In this document: positions 12,753-24,723 of the stretch, in pieces
How the letters are laid out: the number at the start of each line of letters is the position of its first letter
How positions within the stretch are numbered: the first letter of the stretch is position 1
The notes under the pieces: generated by a model
Told to the model about the DNA's origin: nothing
What the model saw: only the letters and a program-made list of their open reading frames with translations
Database searches by the model: none
DNA from: Sophora flavescens
Lineage: Eukaryota > Streptophyta > Magnoliopsida > Fabales > Fabaceae
Assembly (NCBI GenBank): GCA_030762895.1
Contig: CM061067.1
Coordinates: 53,035,667-53,099,666 of the forward strand
Length of the DNA: 64,000 nt
Reading direction: 5' to 3'
Made by a program: the position numbers and the translations under genes

Positions 12753-12886
12753 ATGAGAGTCAAGTTTGAGGGAGTTACTTCAAATTCTCTCTTTTTTTTA
12801 TTTATTTATTGCACCAACATTAATTCTTTAAAATAACCACCTGATAGTTCTAATGCATGTTCTCTGTCATTTCACTTAGCTAGGCT

Positions 12887-13232
12887 ATGTTTGGTTGTGA
12901 AGAGAAAGTGAGAAGAAAGAAAGGTGTGCGAGAGAGTATGAGAAGAGAGAAAGATATGAGAAATAGAGTAGATTTGGTGTATTGTTTGGTATGAGAGAAG
13001 AGAAAAAAAATAGAAGAGAAAGAAGTCTATTTTTCTCACTCCTTTTGTTTGGTGGATAAAAAGTGAGAGGAGAGAAATATTATTTTTAAAAAGGTAAATG
13101 TTATACCCGTAAATTTTAATGATTTGAAAATATTTATAACAACTTATCATGCTTATATCATATTTCTATTATGCTCTCTTATTCTATCCGCCCCTATCAT
13201 ATCCTGACTACCACTAAACGAACCCTAAAGGA
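12887..13232. mobile_element. MITE candidate
   Basis: It opens with ggctatgtttggttgtgaag and closes with accactaaacgaaccct, an imperfect inverted repeat. The interior has agagaaagtgagaag text and pyrimidine text complementary to it. It resembles the neighbouring candidate at 11941. The minus-strand frame across it is a low-complexity artefact. Confidence 0.38.
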
Positions 13233-15065
13233 GTTAGAAGCCGTGCTAAACCTATACTTAGCTTGATGATGGTGTATCTTCCGGGCATTCAGCGGTGTAG
13301 GCCAGTCCAATCTTTGGTTTCGCCTAGCTGTTGGGCGTTTGCTTGGCCCAGTTCCCGTGGTTGGGCCTTGTTGGGCCAACGTCTCAAGTTAAGGTACAGA
13401 ACAATTATCTATCCTAAAGAATTTAGAAATGTGCAACCATGTGTGTTTTATAAAGCAAGGCATGATTAAGAAATAGTACCTAAATGATTTAAGAATTCAC
13501 TACTTTCTTATAATAAATCGACAAGAGAAACGTCAAACATGTGGCTGTAATTATAACTTTGTGCAATAATGGTGACGGTGGGTGGGTCACTCGTCCATGC
13601 TAGTTACTAGCCCTTGGAACATATATATTCCCGATTAATGGTAAGTGATTAGCTTGCGGTTGCACTTGCAGTACAAATCATATATGATTAATTTACTTTT
13701 AAAAGAATTAAGGAATCTTGGCTCTTTGCAAGAGAGAAAGAATCTCTATATCTTACTTGGTGTATGCGAGACTATATATCTTATAACAAAGGAGTTGACA
13801 AAACATTTTGTTCTGGAACTCATTGGACGATCTCGTGTTTAAAAAAGAAAACAAATCTTTTGATATACTGTGCCAACTATACCGTGTTTCTGACTTGGAT
13901 AATGAAAGTAGCAAATCCCTCTGCTTTCACAACCATTATTTTTTCCTCTGATGGGTATATATGTTAGTCTAAAGAATATTTTAAACCCAAATTGTATTAT
14001 AATTTTTTTCATCTTGATCCATACAGTGTTGAATAATGGAATTAAACAATAATGCTTTTGCGTTGCAATTTGGCTCCGAAATCAAGAAAAAAATTAAAAG
14101 AGAACAATCAATCATTGTATGTATCATTGCGATACAATGATTTTTTTTTTTCTACCAAAAAAAAAATTAAAAAATCATTGTATGTATCATTCACCTATTC
14201 TAATCTAATATATATGTACCCGGTGACGGAAGGGTTGGTATCCTTGGCTACAATTTTCACTGGAGTTTTTCCATTAGTGCTTAAAACAAGCTACTGGAAA
14301 TATGGAATTACCAATTTTAGCTTTACTTCGGGTTACCTTGTTTCCTCACCATAGGGGTTTCTAGTTCGCATGAATATCTTTCTCTGTATCAGATCATATC
14401 TTTATCAATATCACTTTGCCATACTAATATCCACCAATAACATTACATTGGATTTGAATTGATGTTGGTGAGAAGATATTGTTGGGGATGGAATATGGTA
14501 CATGAAAATGGAACAACAAATTTTCATCCTCCTATTAGTTCACGATTCAAGGGAAGTTTCTACTATCATATCAAATTCGGACACTTAAAAAAGTTGTGTT
14601 CTAATTGAACACATATATGTATAGAGTATTTCACAAATACTTTCAAATAATTTTAACTATATTATACATTTCTAATTTTATTTTTTAAAACCGTATACCA
14701 ACAGTAGCATTTTTATAAATGAAAATATTACAATAATTATATAAACAGTAGCATTTTATTGAGCTTAATTACATTGACTAATGCTATCTTTTAAATGTTA
14801 TTTCTCTCTTTTAATTTAACATTTATAATTTTATGTTAATTTGATATTAATTTTATATATCGTACCATATCCATTTCAATCATGTCATATAATTTTTTTA
14901 AATTGTTATATCCTCATGTCTTTATCGTATCATATATAGATCGATTTCTATGTAGTGCCGTGTTCTTTTTCTTTCAGCCTTTGGTCCTAGTTAGTCCATT
15001 TGATTAACAAAAGAAAAAGAAAAAACTGAAATTGCCGGTTTAAGATATCTACAAGGTAGAAGAGT
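13233..15065. other. Anonymous intergenic DNA
   Basis: No domain-bearing frame was found. About 13290-13385 is locally GC-richer with repeated gttgggc/ggcccag words. 14100-14190 holds a near duplication of tcattgtatgtatcatt flanking a T/A run. The small plus-strand frames at 13645-14354 have no supporting features. Confidence 0.4.
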
Positions 15066-15077
15066 CCCCCCCCCCCC
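15066..15077. repeat. C12 homopolymer at the LINE 3' end
   Basis: Twelve consecutive C on the plus strand (G on the LINE strand) sit 24 bases beyond the LINE stop codon. Confidence 0.95.
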
Positions 15078-15100
15078 TAAAAAAGGGAAAGACATATTAA

Positions 15101-18100
15101 TCAAGCAACAAATCTAGGGGTATAATCCCCATTACAGTCGTTAATAACTAAACTTCTTAGAGTAGGATTAATTGAGAACACATACTGCATCTCAAAAGGA
15201 GCATCAAACCCAGCTTTTGCGAGGAAATCCGCACATTTATTTGCATCTCTAAAAGTATGATGAAGAACAACTTGTCAATTTGAGAGCTGAAGCATGGAAG
15301 AAATCTCTTCTATAAGAGGTTTGTGTTGATTATTGATAGGAGATCTCTTGAGAACATAATTGATGACAAATGTAGAATCTGTTTCGAATATTGCCTTAGG
15401 AATTGAAAAAGCTCTAGCAACCTTTAAGCCATTCAAAAGAGCAAGCAGTTCTGCTCTAAGAATGCTGCAGGGACCCAAGTTTTGCACGAATCCTCTAACA
15501 AAGCCTCCCTTTGCATCACGAATAATACCACCACAAGCTGCCATTCGAGTTTGACTATTATAAGCACCATCTACGTTAATCTTCAAAAAACCATCCGGAG
15601 GTGGTTGCCAACCTATGCTCAACAAAAATCTTCTATCATCAGAAAAGGGGAGGGGTTTCAGCAACTCAGTCTCATTGAGTTTAGTTTGGGAGGCAACACT
15701 ATACCAAATGCCTTCTCCCATCATGGTTGTGTTCGAGAAAACTAGACTATTCCTGTCTTTCCATAGAGAGTTAACAACCACACTGAAGTAGGAGAACCAA
15801 GGCCAAGGAACAATTCCAATGTTTTTAGTTGACAAGTTCCACTCTAACCAAGGGAGCAGTCTTAGACTAAAGAATTTACTCCAATTACATGGAGAAATAA
15901 TTTTAGACCAAAATTAACCTTTGAGCTTCATCACAATCTCTTAAGATATGCATAAGAGACTCTGCTGAAGAATTGCATCTAGGACAAGAAGAGTCTGAAG
16001 TCATTCTTCTTGAAAATCTTTCTTCATTTGTCAGTAACCTTCCATGAGTTAGTTTCCATAGAAAGGCCCTTATTCTATTAGGCCTTTTCCAATTCCATAT
16101 TTTCTGGAACAAAGGATTTGGAGCAGGACTATGGCCGACATGATTATTCAGTAAATGATAAGCATATTTCAAAGTAAACTCCCCATCAGCACCTAGCTGC
16201 CATGAAGGGAAGTCACTGGACTCGGTGTCTTTAGGAGGATCAGAAGAGAGGATCCTGCTGCAGATATCACTTGGGACTATATTTTCAATCAGGTCTCTCT
16301 TCCAACCTCCATTCTATGCATAAAAGGACACATGAAAATCAGCTTGCTCCTGAGGAAAATGGCCATGGCAACAAGCTTCTAGATTGTCCATGTCTTTAAT
16401 CCAATTGTCTTTCCAAAACTAAACATCTTTACCACTTTCTATATTCCAATGGATGTTTTTCCTCATAGTTTACCAATTGTTGACAATAGCTCTCCAAATG
16501 TTAGTGCATGAACTTCTTGAAGAGACTCTAGGCATCGCATGGACTCCACAAGAGTACTTTGCTCTCATTATTTGAACCCAGAGTTTTTGTGGATTGGCCA
16601 AAGCTCCAAGCTAGCATCAATATATAGGCTTTATTTAGCAATCTCAGATTTCTAAACCCGAGGCCACATTCTTCTTTTGGTAGGCAAACTTGCTTCCAAG
16701 AGATAAGGTGGCATTTCCTCTGCTCAGTAGAACTTCCCCATATAAAATCTCTACGTAATTTCTTAGCTTCATCACACGCAGCCACAGGAATTACACATGT
16801 TTGTATGACATATCCAGGGATGTTTGAGAGAGAGGCTTGAGCTAATGTGACTCTTCCAGCAAAGGACAATGAGTTGGCCTTCCAACCTACTAACTTCTTC
16901 TTCATTTTATCCAAGATGAAGTTAAAGGTATGCTTAGAAGACCTCTGATGGATCATAGGTGCTCCTAAGTAGATACCAATGTCTTCAGTTTTTGCAATCC
17001 CTAGTGCTTGACTAATCTGCTCAGTGTCCTGAAAGTTCAGATTTTTTGAAAAGAAGATTTTGGACTTGCTAAGGTTGACTTTTTGCCCTGATTTTGAACA
17101 AAACTCAGCCATGACACTTTGACTAACACCACCTTGCTCCAAATCTGCTTATGCAACTAACACAAGATCATCTGCAAAGTTAATATGGGAGAGACTTGGC
17201 CCATTTCCCCTACTAAACTTCAGAGGTTTCCAAGATCCAGCATCCACCAGATCCAGAATTCTATGACCAAGCCTCTCTAAAGCTAAAACAAACAAGTATG
17301 GAGATATTGGATCTCCTTGTCTCAGACCTCTATAAGTATTAAATGAATTGGTTTTATCACCATTCCAATTTATACTCATAGAAACAAAATTTAAACAATG
17401 CAAAATAAGATTTATGATATGAGAAGGTAAACCTAAAATTTGTAAAGATTCGATAATAAAGTTCCATTCCAGCCTATCATAAGCCTTTTCTAAATCAATC
17501 TTAATAATCATGTAACCTTTCCTACCATGAAGATTATTCAAGGAGTGAATGGCTTCTTGTAAAACCAGGATGTTGTCACAAGAAGTTCTTCCAGGGACAA
17601 AGCTACTTTGGTTGAAAGAGACAACATAAGGCATAATACCTTTAAGTCTTTGAGTTAACACTTTGGTTACAACTTTATAGGCAACATTAATAAAGAAATA
17701 AAGCTGAACTGAGAAACACTACAAGGGGAATCACATTTAGGGATTAAAGTTAAAAGGGTTTGGTTCAATTCCTTAATATTCTCAGGATGCATAAAGCGGT
17801 TTTGAACAAATTAATGTAATGAGTCTCCAATAATGTCCCATTGTGATTTAAAGAACAAGGGATGAAAACCATCTGGCCCTGGAGACTTGTAATTTTTCAT
17901 ACTAAAAAGGGCATTCTTAGTTTCTTCAATAGATATAGGGCTCTCAATTAAGATCATATCAGAGTTCATAATAGGAGGGAAAGAATGCTCATAATTAAAA
18001 GCAAAGTCAGAAGGCATACCTGGGGAGTAGAGATCTGAATAAAAGGTTAGAACCAATTCCTTAATTACTTGATCTTCATAAATCCACTGTTCTGCAGAAT

Positions 18101-19194
18101 CTTGTAAAGCAGTGACCTTGTTCCTTCTTCTTTTCTGGATAGCAACCATGTGAAAGAATCTTGTATTAAGATCACCAAGGGAAATCCATTTACTCTTAGC
18201 TTGCTGGAACCAATATGCTTCCTCATATTTGACAATGGATTGGTACTCTTGCCATAATTGGTCCTTTAGGGCTAGAAGTCTCTCAATTGAGTTATTCATA
18301 AGAACTCTGTTGATGCCTTCTAACCTCCTAATAATCAAGAGTTTTCTTTTAAAAATATTCCCAGATACTTCTTTGTTCCATAAGTTCAGGTTATGAGAGG
18401 TTCTGTTGATATTATGACTCCAGGAATCCAAAACATGCCATGAGTTTGTCACCTCTGCCTTAAAGTTCGGGTGATCTAACCAGGGACCTAAAAATTTGAA
18501 GTAGCCTTGTCTCCTTTCAGATTTCGTAGGTTTTAGCCAAAGGCCACAGTGATCAAATGAGGGGGTAGGCAGATGAGTTATAGAGACATCAGGGAATAGG
18601 TTTTGCCAAGCAGGATTGCAAAGCACCCTATCAAGTCTTTCCAGTAGCTGTCCACTTTTCCAAGTAAAAGGAGTACTATTGTAGCCAAGATCAATCAAGT
18701 TATAGTCTACAATACAATTGGAAAAAGCAGAACTATAAAATATATTAATAGGACCACCTCCTGACATTTCCCAATCATAAAGAACAGTATTAAAGTCCCT
18801 AGCCAAGCACCAAGGACCAGGATAAGTTAAATTAAAGTTTCTCAAATCATCCCAGAGTTCAATTCTATGTCCTGGTTGAGGACTGTCATAAACTATGGAA
18901 AAGTACCAAAACAAAGGAGAATTAGAGTTAACTTTCGGTTTGGATAACAGAAATGGTTGGACAAAAGCTTTTCCAAAGGCACCAAATGCCTCCAGAGAAA
19001 CCTTGAGCCTCCACCCTAACACCATCATCAAGGCCTATCCTGTTAACTACATTCTCAGCCCTAGTCCCACTTATTTTAGGTTCAAGGATAGCAATGAAAT
19101 CAATGTGATAAATTTTCATAATATCTCTAACAAGGTTATGGAAATTCTTTCCCCCAGCCCTTCTACAATTCCAAACTAAACTATTCATTACCAA
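15101..19194 (-). pseudogene. LINE ORF2: endonuclease, reverse transcriptase, RNase H
   Basis: Domains from the 5' end: an APE-type endonuclease from 19194 (SLVWNCRRAGG; EPKISG; ARDFNTVL; RLDRVLCNPAW; SFDHCGLW) with a frame change near 18930-19031. The reverse transcriptase follows (IDLEKAYDRLEWNF, YRGLRQGDPISPYLFVLALE, INFADDLVLVA) at about 17661-17149. Then RT thumb sequence (17142-16528), the zf-RVT zinc-binding motif (CPRCNSSAESLMHILRDC, 16000-15930) and RNase H (INVDGAYNS; AELLALLNGL; ETDS; 15835-15101). Breaks include a stop at 17811, a shift near 17690, a stop after LVLVA near 17149, and TGA at 15275 in the last RNase H strand, after which the frame stays open to 15101. The FADD catalytic motif is preserved, but the protein cannot be made intact. 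Confidence 0.88.
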
Positions 19195-19201
19195 TGGAGG
19201 T

Positions 19202-21121
19202 TTAGTTTGGAATCTCGGTTCCTAAGATTTCTAAAGGGCTAGCCTTTTGACCTTCTACAGAGGGATCCAATACCTCGGCCACAACAGGATCAGTCTTCAT
19301 TAAATTTTCAAAAGTAAAAATGGTAGGAGAAGATTGTAAGAACATACCTTCCTTACCTACAGACGGAGAAGCGCGGGTAATTGGAATAGAAGAACAACCT
19401 TCTTCGACAGCTAGATTACTGGCATCTAGTAAAAGAGCAGCTTTGGAGGAGGAGTCAGACTTTACTAGGACCTTCTTCTTCTTAGGAGGGTTCTGGATGA
19501 CTCTCAAACCTTTCCCTTTGTCACTCTTTTGAGGGTTTTTACCTCCCTTTTGGTTTCTGATTTTCTGAACCTGCGATTGGTCTTTATTTGACTTAATTAC
19601 TTGAGGCTCTCTTGATTTAGGCTTAGACTCTTCCTTCCATTTTCCTGATGCTAAGGAAGAACTAGGATCCTTGGCAGAACTAGAAGTTCCATTCTCTCCC
19701 ACAACTTTTGCTGATAAGCTTTTAGGACTCGAGAGATTGACATTGGATTTTTCCAATTGCTGAGGTTGAGAACCTTTTTGAGCGGAGGAGTTAACTACCT
19801 TTTCTTTGGTCTTTTGTCACCACATTCTGATTTTTGACCTCCTTATCAGTGTTCTTTAAGTCTTGAGACTGTTTCTTTGGATTTGAAATCTGCTTGCCTT
19901 GGAACTTTTTCCCGAACTTGTTCTTTACAACCATCCAAGATGTATAACTATCTTCAGTAATTGAATTTCCAGAAATATCTTGAGAGTTCACACTGGGAAT
20001 AGATTCTACCATACTCTCCTTTCCTTTCACAGAGCAGTTCTTCATACCTTTATCTTGATCAATTGGATTTATATCTTGAATACTAGAGTTATTCACCTTA
20101 ACATTGGAAGATTTTGGATCTTCCTTCTCTTTCTCAGAACAAATTTCCATTCCCTAATCATGAACTATTTGACCGATAACTTGAGCATTAGGAGAGTTCC
20201 CTTGCACAATAGGATTAATAGTCTTATCAGGGCAATGGTCCAGCTTATGACCATATCTCCCGTAATTAAAATAGATTAAACGCAATCCTTCATACTCCAG
20301 AAGAAGTTTATGACCCCGAATTATGATGAAAGGAAATAATGGTTTTTCTAAATCCACTTCTACACAAATCCTTGCATATTGCCCACGAGAATGAACAGAT
20401 GTCATTTTATCAATCTTAAGCATATTTCCCAGAGAAGAACCAATGCGCCAAAGAAATCTTGAATTGTATAATTCAAAAGGGAGCTTTGGGATTTTAATCC
20501 AAACAGCTACTCTCTTGGAATTTCCGCATGTTGAAGGAACATAGGCACCCATCTTTGAACTATTAGGTAGTAATCAGCAACAAGCCATGGGCCTTCAAAT
20601 AAGGCATGGTTATAATCCTCCATTGCTGTGAAATGAACCAAAAAATATCCATCGGCCATGTCCACCAGGTTGATACTGCCTTTCTTGGTCCATTTTCTTT
20701 TCAAGTTTGCTTCAAGGGCCTTAAAGTTAACTTTCTTTCCCAGAAGTTTTACCACAAGGGTTTTTCTCCAAGGAATTGACCACTGCTCCCATTCCTCATC
20801 AGCAAGAGGAATCTCGATGCCAGCACCAACAGGTTGAGGAACAATCTTTCCGGAAGAGATAGCTGAAGATTCTTGGAAAATACCATCACTCAGAGATGCC
20901 TGCACATCCTCCCCAAAAAGGTTGATCAACTTGTCCTTATACGAAGTAACTCCTTTATGAGACTGATTGTCGAGATCATTAGCCATGATCTTTGCACTCC
21001 CGTCAATAGCATCACCACTCAATTTCATCTTGCTACGTTGCAGGAGATTTGTTTCCTCATCAGTTTTCAAGCTTCCTGATGATGAAACCCCTAAGTTCCT
21101 GTCAGAGCAAGATTTCGTCAC
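19202..21121 (-). pseudogene. LINE ORF1 (DUF4283-type gag-like protein with zinc knuckle)
   Basis: The frame from 21121 contains the DUF4283 pattern (TLVVKLLGKKVNFKALE, GYFLVHFTAMEDYNHALFEG, PWLV, QRW). After a frame change near 20507-20552 it continues as VAVWIKIPKLPFELYN and reaches a zinc knuckle. In that knuckle the first two cysteines are replaced by tyrosine (YFNYGRYGHKLDHCP). A stop at about 20154 and another shift near 19790-19756 interrupt the Lys/Ser-rich tail. In L1-type elements ORF1 packages the element RNA with ORF2. Changes of Cys to Tyr and Trp to stop fit transition decay of an old copy. Confidence 0.82.
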
Positions 21122-21363
21122 GAGGTTCCTTCCAATTGGACCATATGTTATTATAAATCAGAAGGGAATCCAAATCCTTGGAAAACCAAGTCAGAATAAA
21201 ACAACTTAAGTGATAAATTATTCAGAAGAGTTTTTTTTAGAAAGAAAACGAAACTCCATATTTGGGTGATTATGCTACAATTTTCAAATGCAGAAATGTG
21301 TGGCTATCGATGACCAAGCTGTTACCACTGTTAGAGTATGTCAGTATAGTTAAATCAATTATG

Positions 21364-21740
21364 TTTTTTTTTGTAATGAACTTTTTGAGCCCTACATTCT
21401 AGTGTAATATTGGTTTTGGTCCCTATCTTTATTTTACGATGGTTTTGGTCATTCTGTTTTTTATAATATTGGCTTAGGTCCCTACCGTCAGTATGTTGCT
21501 GTTAAGTGCTGACGTGGCAAACGACGTGCCACGTCAGCAACACCACCTGATCCAAAATTGACACCTGTCATGCCACATATGTGCCAAGTGTGTATTTAAA
21601 TAAAAAAAGTAATTTAATTTTTAAATTAAAACACTTATTTAAATATTACAATTTTAATATTTAAATTTTATTTTGTGAACACTTTTTCATAAAAAAAAAT
21701 TCAAATTTTTGTATTTAAATAATTTTTTCTAACTATTTTT
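21364..21740 (+). repeat. Left terminal inverted repeat
   Basis: Pairs with 41150-41548. It contains a palindrome, tgctgacgtggca-aacgacg-tgccacgtcagca (21509-21541), largely preserved in the partner copy. Confidence 0.75.
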
Positions 21741-21885
21741 TAAAATAAAAAAATATGGTAACTTTTCCCTCCCAAGGCAGAACCCTAATCCCACCTTCAT
21801 CAAAATCAAATCTCATTAATCCAAATTCTTCACTGAACCAAAAATCAAATCTCGTCAACTTTCCTGGGAATCTCATAAAAAATTC

Positions 21886-23198
21886 TTAAGCCTCATCCAA
21901 GTTACCAGCTTTTGTGAGCCATTTCATCGAACACCTTTCCTGCAGTGCCCATATCACCCATTTTGGAGTACAAATCAAGAAGTGTGGTTTGTACATGAAC
22001 ACAAACACAAGTATTAAACCCCAAAACATAAACAAAAATGCTAATTTGACACACTTTCCCGACATCAATACGGAGATATCGTATGTGCGACACTATAGCG
22101 GGTCTTTTTAAAAAAAATATTTTTTTTAAATTTTTTTATAAATAATTTTTTTGATTAAGTATCTGTAAATATCTGTTGAATCAGATATAAATATCTAGTG
22201 AATTCAGTACATTATCTGGTGAATGAGTTTTTTTGAGAAATACATTTTTTTGTTAAGTATGTGCAAATATCTGATGAATCAGGTACAAATATCTGGTGAA
22301 TTCAGATCATTATCTGGTGAATGGTTTTTTTTATAAATAATTTTTTTGGTTAAATATGTGTAAATATCTGGTGAATCGGATACAAATATCTGGTGAATTC
22401 AGTTCATTATTTGGTGAATGGGTTTTTTTGAGAAATAATTTTTTTGGTTAAGTATGTGGAAATATCTGGTGAATCAGGTATAAATATCTGATGAATTCAG
22501 TTCATTATCTGGTGAAGAGGTTTTTTGAGAAATAATTTTTTTGGTTAAGTATGTGGAAATATCTGGTGAATCAGGTATAAATATGTGATGAATTCAGTTC
22601 ATTATATGATGAATAGGTTTTTTTGAGAAATAAATTTTTTTGTTAAGTATGTGCAAATTTATGGTGAATCAAGTTCAAATATCTGGTGAATTCAGTTCAT
22701 TATCTGATGAATGTGTTTTTTTTATAAATAAATTTTTTGGTTAAGTATGTGTAAATATCTGGTGAATGGGTTTTTTTTGAGAAATAAATTTTTTGATTAA
22801 ATATGTGTAAATATCTGGTGAATCAGGTACAAATATCTAGTGAATTGAGTTTATTATATGGTGAAGGGGTTTTTTTGAGAAATAAAATTTTTATTTTTCT
22901 AAAAAAGTCAAAATTAAAAAAAAAAGTGATGCTACAATCGCGCTACAATACAGTACGCTACTGTAAGGTGATCTTGCATATTGACTGGAGCCATGTGTTC
23001 AATTAGCACGACTGAAAGATAAACTTGCCCATGAATTGATACACCATCCAACTGATCGTGAATCCTAGCACAAGACTTGAGTGCATAGGATATAGCATGT
23101 GAAGTTGGAGACAACCCCATCCTCAACAGTTTTTTTTTGGTGAATCCCATTCTTCGCATATGAACAAAAAGAGAAACCGTTTTCAAGATATAACCCAT
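21886..23198 (-). pseudogene. PPR protein gene fragment, split by a minisatellite
   Basis: On the minus strand 23198-23040 encodes SLFVHMRRMG and SHAISYALKSCARIHDQLDG, and 22025-21905 encodes HVQTTLLDLYSKMGDMGTAG followed by KVFDEMAHK. Both are typical of PLS-class pentatricopeptide repeat proteins, which bind organellar RNA. In such proteins the two segments would normally be close neighbours; here about 0.8 kb of tandem repeats separates them. Internal shifts and the lack of start and flanking repeats make this a captured, non-functional fragment. It sits between the TIRs of the 21364-41548 element. Confidence 0.75.
22120..22890. repeat. Minisatellite, about 97-bp unit, 7-8 copies
   Basis: The unit runs ...aaataatttttttggttaa, gtatgtgtaaatatctggtg, aatcaggtacaaatatctgg, tgaattcagttcattatctg, gtgaatgggttttttt. 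Units start near 22133, 22228, 22324, 22423, 22519, 22617, 22713 (shortened) and 22769. Within each unit the word atatctggtgaat recurs, so there is a smaller internal periodicity. Confidence 0.88.
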
Positions 23199-23352
23199 CC
23201 TCTACATTCTTGGAGCTCTCTATTTTGCTCCCAGGAACGTACCGAACCTGGTCGTGAAGGGAGAAGGAAGGTTCATGGTCGTGAAGGGAGGGGGAAGAAG
23301 AAGAGGGCGGAACCGATGACGAAGTGGTGGTTGGACAGATCTGGATGTAGAT

Positions 23353-23953
23353 TGTTGGGGAATTTGATTGGGGCCACGCCACGAAACCTCCCTAGAGGTA
23401 ATGCACCATGAAAGGAAACAAGCAAGAACGTTAAAGCATGCAAATCAACTATAACAAGAACAATCGAATAAAGAAGAAAAAACGGTAAAAGAAAATATGA
23501 TCACCAGGATTTTAGTGGTTCGGTCATTGATGACCTACGTCCACGGGAGAGAGCACGACAAGTCTTCTTCTCCCCTTCACTATCTTGATCATAGAGATAC
23601 AAGTGTTTTACAACAGAAACTTCCCACAATCTTTCCTCCTAGTCTTGCCTTTCATGTCTTTCACATGGTATCTCCAAGAACTGCCGCAAGATTGATGTTT
23701 CCACTCCTATACACTTTTCCCTATCTCTCACCAAATCAATACATGATTCTCTCAAGATAGAATTGCCTCACACTCAAATCCCTCTCTTCTTTTCACACGC
23801 CTATGTATCTATTGATTAGTGTTACTCATCCTATACATAATGATCTATTTATAGACATATGTGAGTCTATTTATAGACATATGTGAGTCTTGATCAAAGT
23901 TAGTTATGACTAACTAACTAATCATATTGTTGATTTAGAGGCATATCTCAACA
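23353..23953 (-). repeat. LTR (3' LTR of the coding-free element)
   Basis: Matches 40417-41018 along its whole length with roughly 18 mismatches by eye (about 3 percent), so the insertion is not recent. Both share gtggttcggtcattgatgac and a twofold repeat of the word tatttatagacatatgtgag near the U3 end. Confidence 0.92.
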
Positions 23954-23989
23954 ATCTCCACCTTGACTCTAAATCCACTACAAAAAAAG

Positions 23990-24370
23990 AACTGTTTAGC
24001 GACTGGCATATTCGGTCGCTAAACTTTCTAATTCGGTCGCTATTTAAGTTAGCGATCGAATTAGCGACCGCTTTATGATGGTGGCTTATAACCTGGTCGC
24101 TGAGCGTTTAGAGACCGAAATAACAATTCGGTCGCTAAATGGCGACCGTAATTTCGGTCGCTAAATAATAAAAAACGATCGCTACACGGTTGGTTGCATT
24201 GTTTGGGTAACCATTTTTAGCGACCGATAATCGGTTGCTAGTTCGGTCGCCAATGTTGGTTACTGTTAACCTATATTAGTGACGGATTTTCGGTCGCTAG
24301 ACCACAATCTGTTAATGGTAACTAAAGTTTAGCGAGTGAATTATTGGTTTCTAATTCGGTCGCTAAACTG
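23990..24370. repeat. Left subterminal repeat array of CACTA element 2
   Basis: Direct and inverted copies of ggtcgctaa / ttagcgacc with variants, several as close inverted pairs able to form hairpins (around 24030-24130). In En/Spm-type elements such arrays bind the TNPA-like protein. Confidence 0.85.
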
Positions 24371-24723
24371 GTTTTTATTAATTTTTTTAAAATTTAAATT
24401 TTAAAATAATAAAAAAAATTTCTGTTTTTCTTTAAAGTTTAGCAAAAATACTAATGAAACACACCAAATTACTAATGAAATATACAATCATAAGAAATAA
24501 TGAATATATATTAAAAAAAATAATCCAAAGTGTCGTACAAGAATCGTTTAAAGTCAAAAATATGAAGAAAAAAAATTCAGTCATGATGAGGGGGAGGTGG
24601 AGGAATCCAATCATCCTCAGCGTCCGTATCACCGACGTCTGCTATCTGATCGTCCTCTGCAGATGGCGACATCGATGGTGGCGGCGCGGGCTGAACGAGG
24701 AGCGACAGCAGGCGGCACAACCG

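Larger units (their letters stand above)
15066..21200 (-). mobile_element. Decayed LINE (L1-type non-LTR retrotransposon)
   Basis: Read on the minus strand the element has a gag-like ORF1 (21121 to about 19202) followed by ORF2 with endonuclease, reverse transcriptase, zinc-binding and RNase H regions (19194 to 15101). No LTRs are present. The 3' end lies just after the RNase H stop and ends in a short T run followed by a 12-base G run (minus strand) where an A tail would be expected. Several stops and frameshifts show an old inactive copy. The 5' end near 21200 is approximate. Confidence 0.85.

Noticed and set aside
13645..14354. Small plus-strand frames
   Set aside because: Short, AT-driven composition, no splice-consistent extension and no domain.
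21345..21353. tatagttaa / tatagttag (41562-41570) as a 9-bp target duplication of the long-TIR element
   Set aside because: The two words are at different distances from the TIR ends and differ at one base, so the match may be chance.
24000..24370. Regular short repeats considered as a CRISPR-like array
   Set aside because: Plant context; repeats are in both orientations without uniform spacers and sit at a CACTA terminus.
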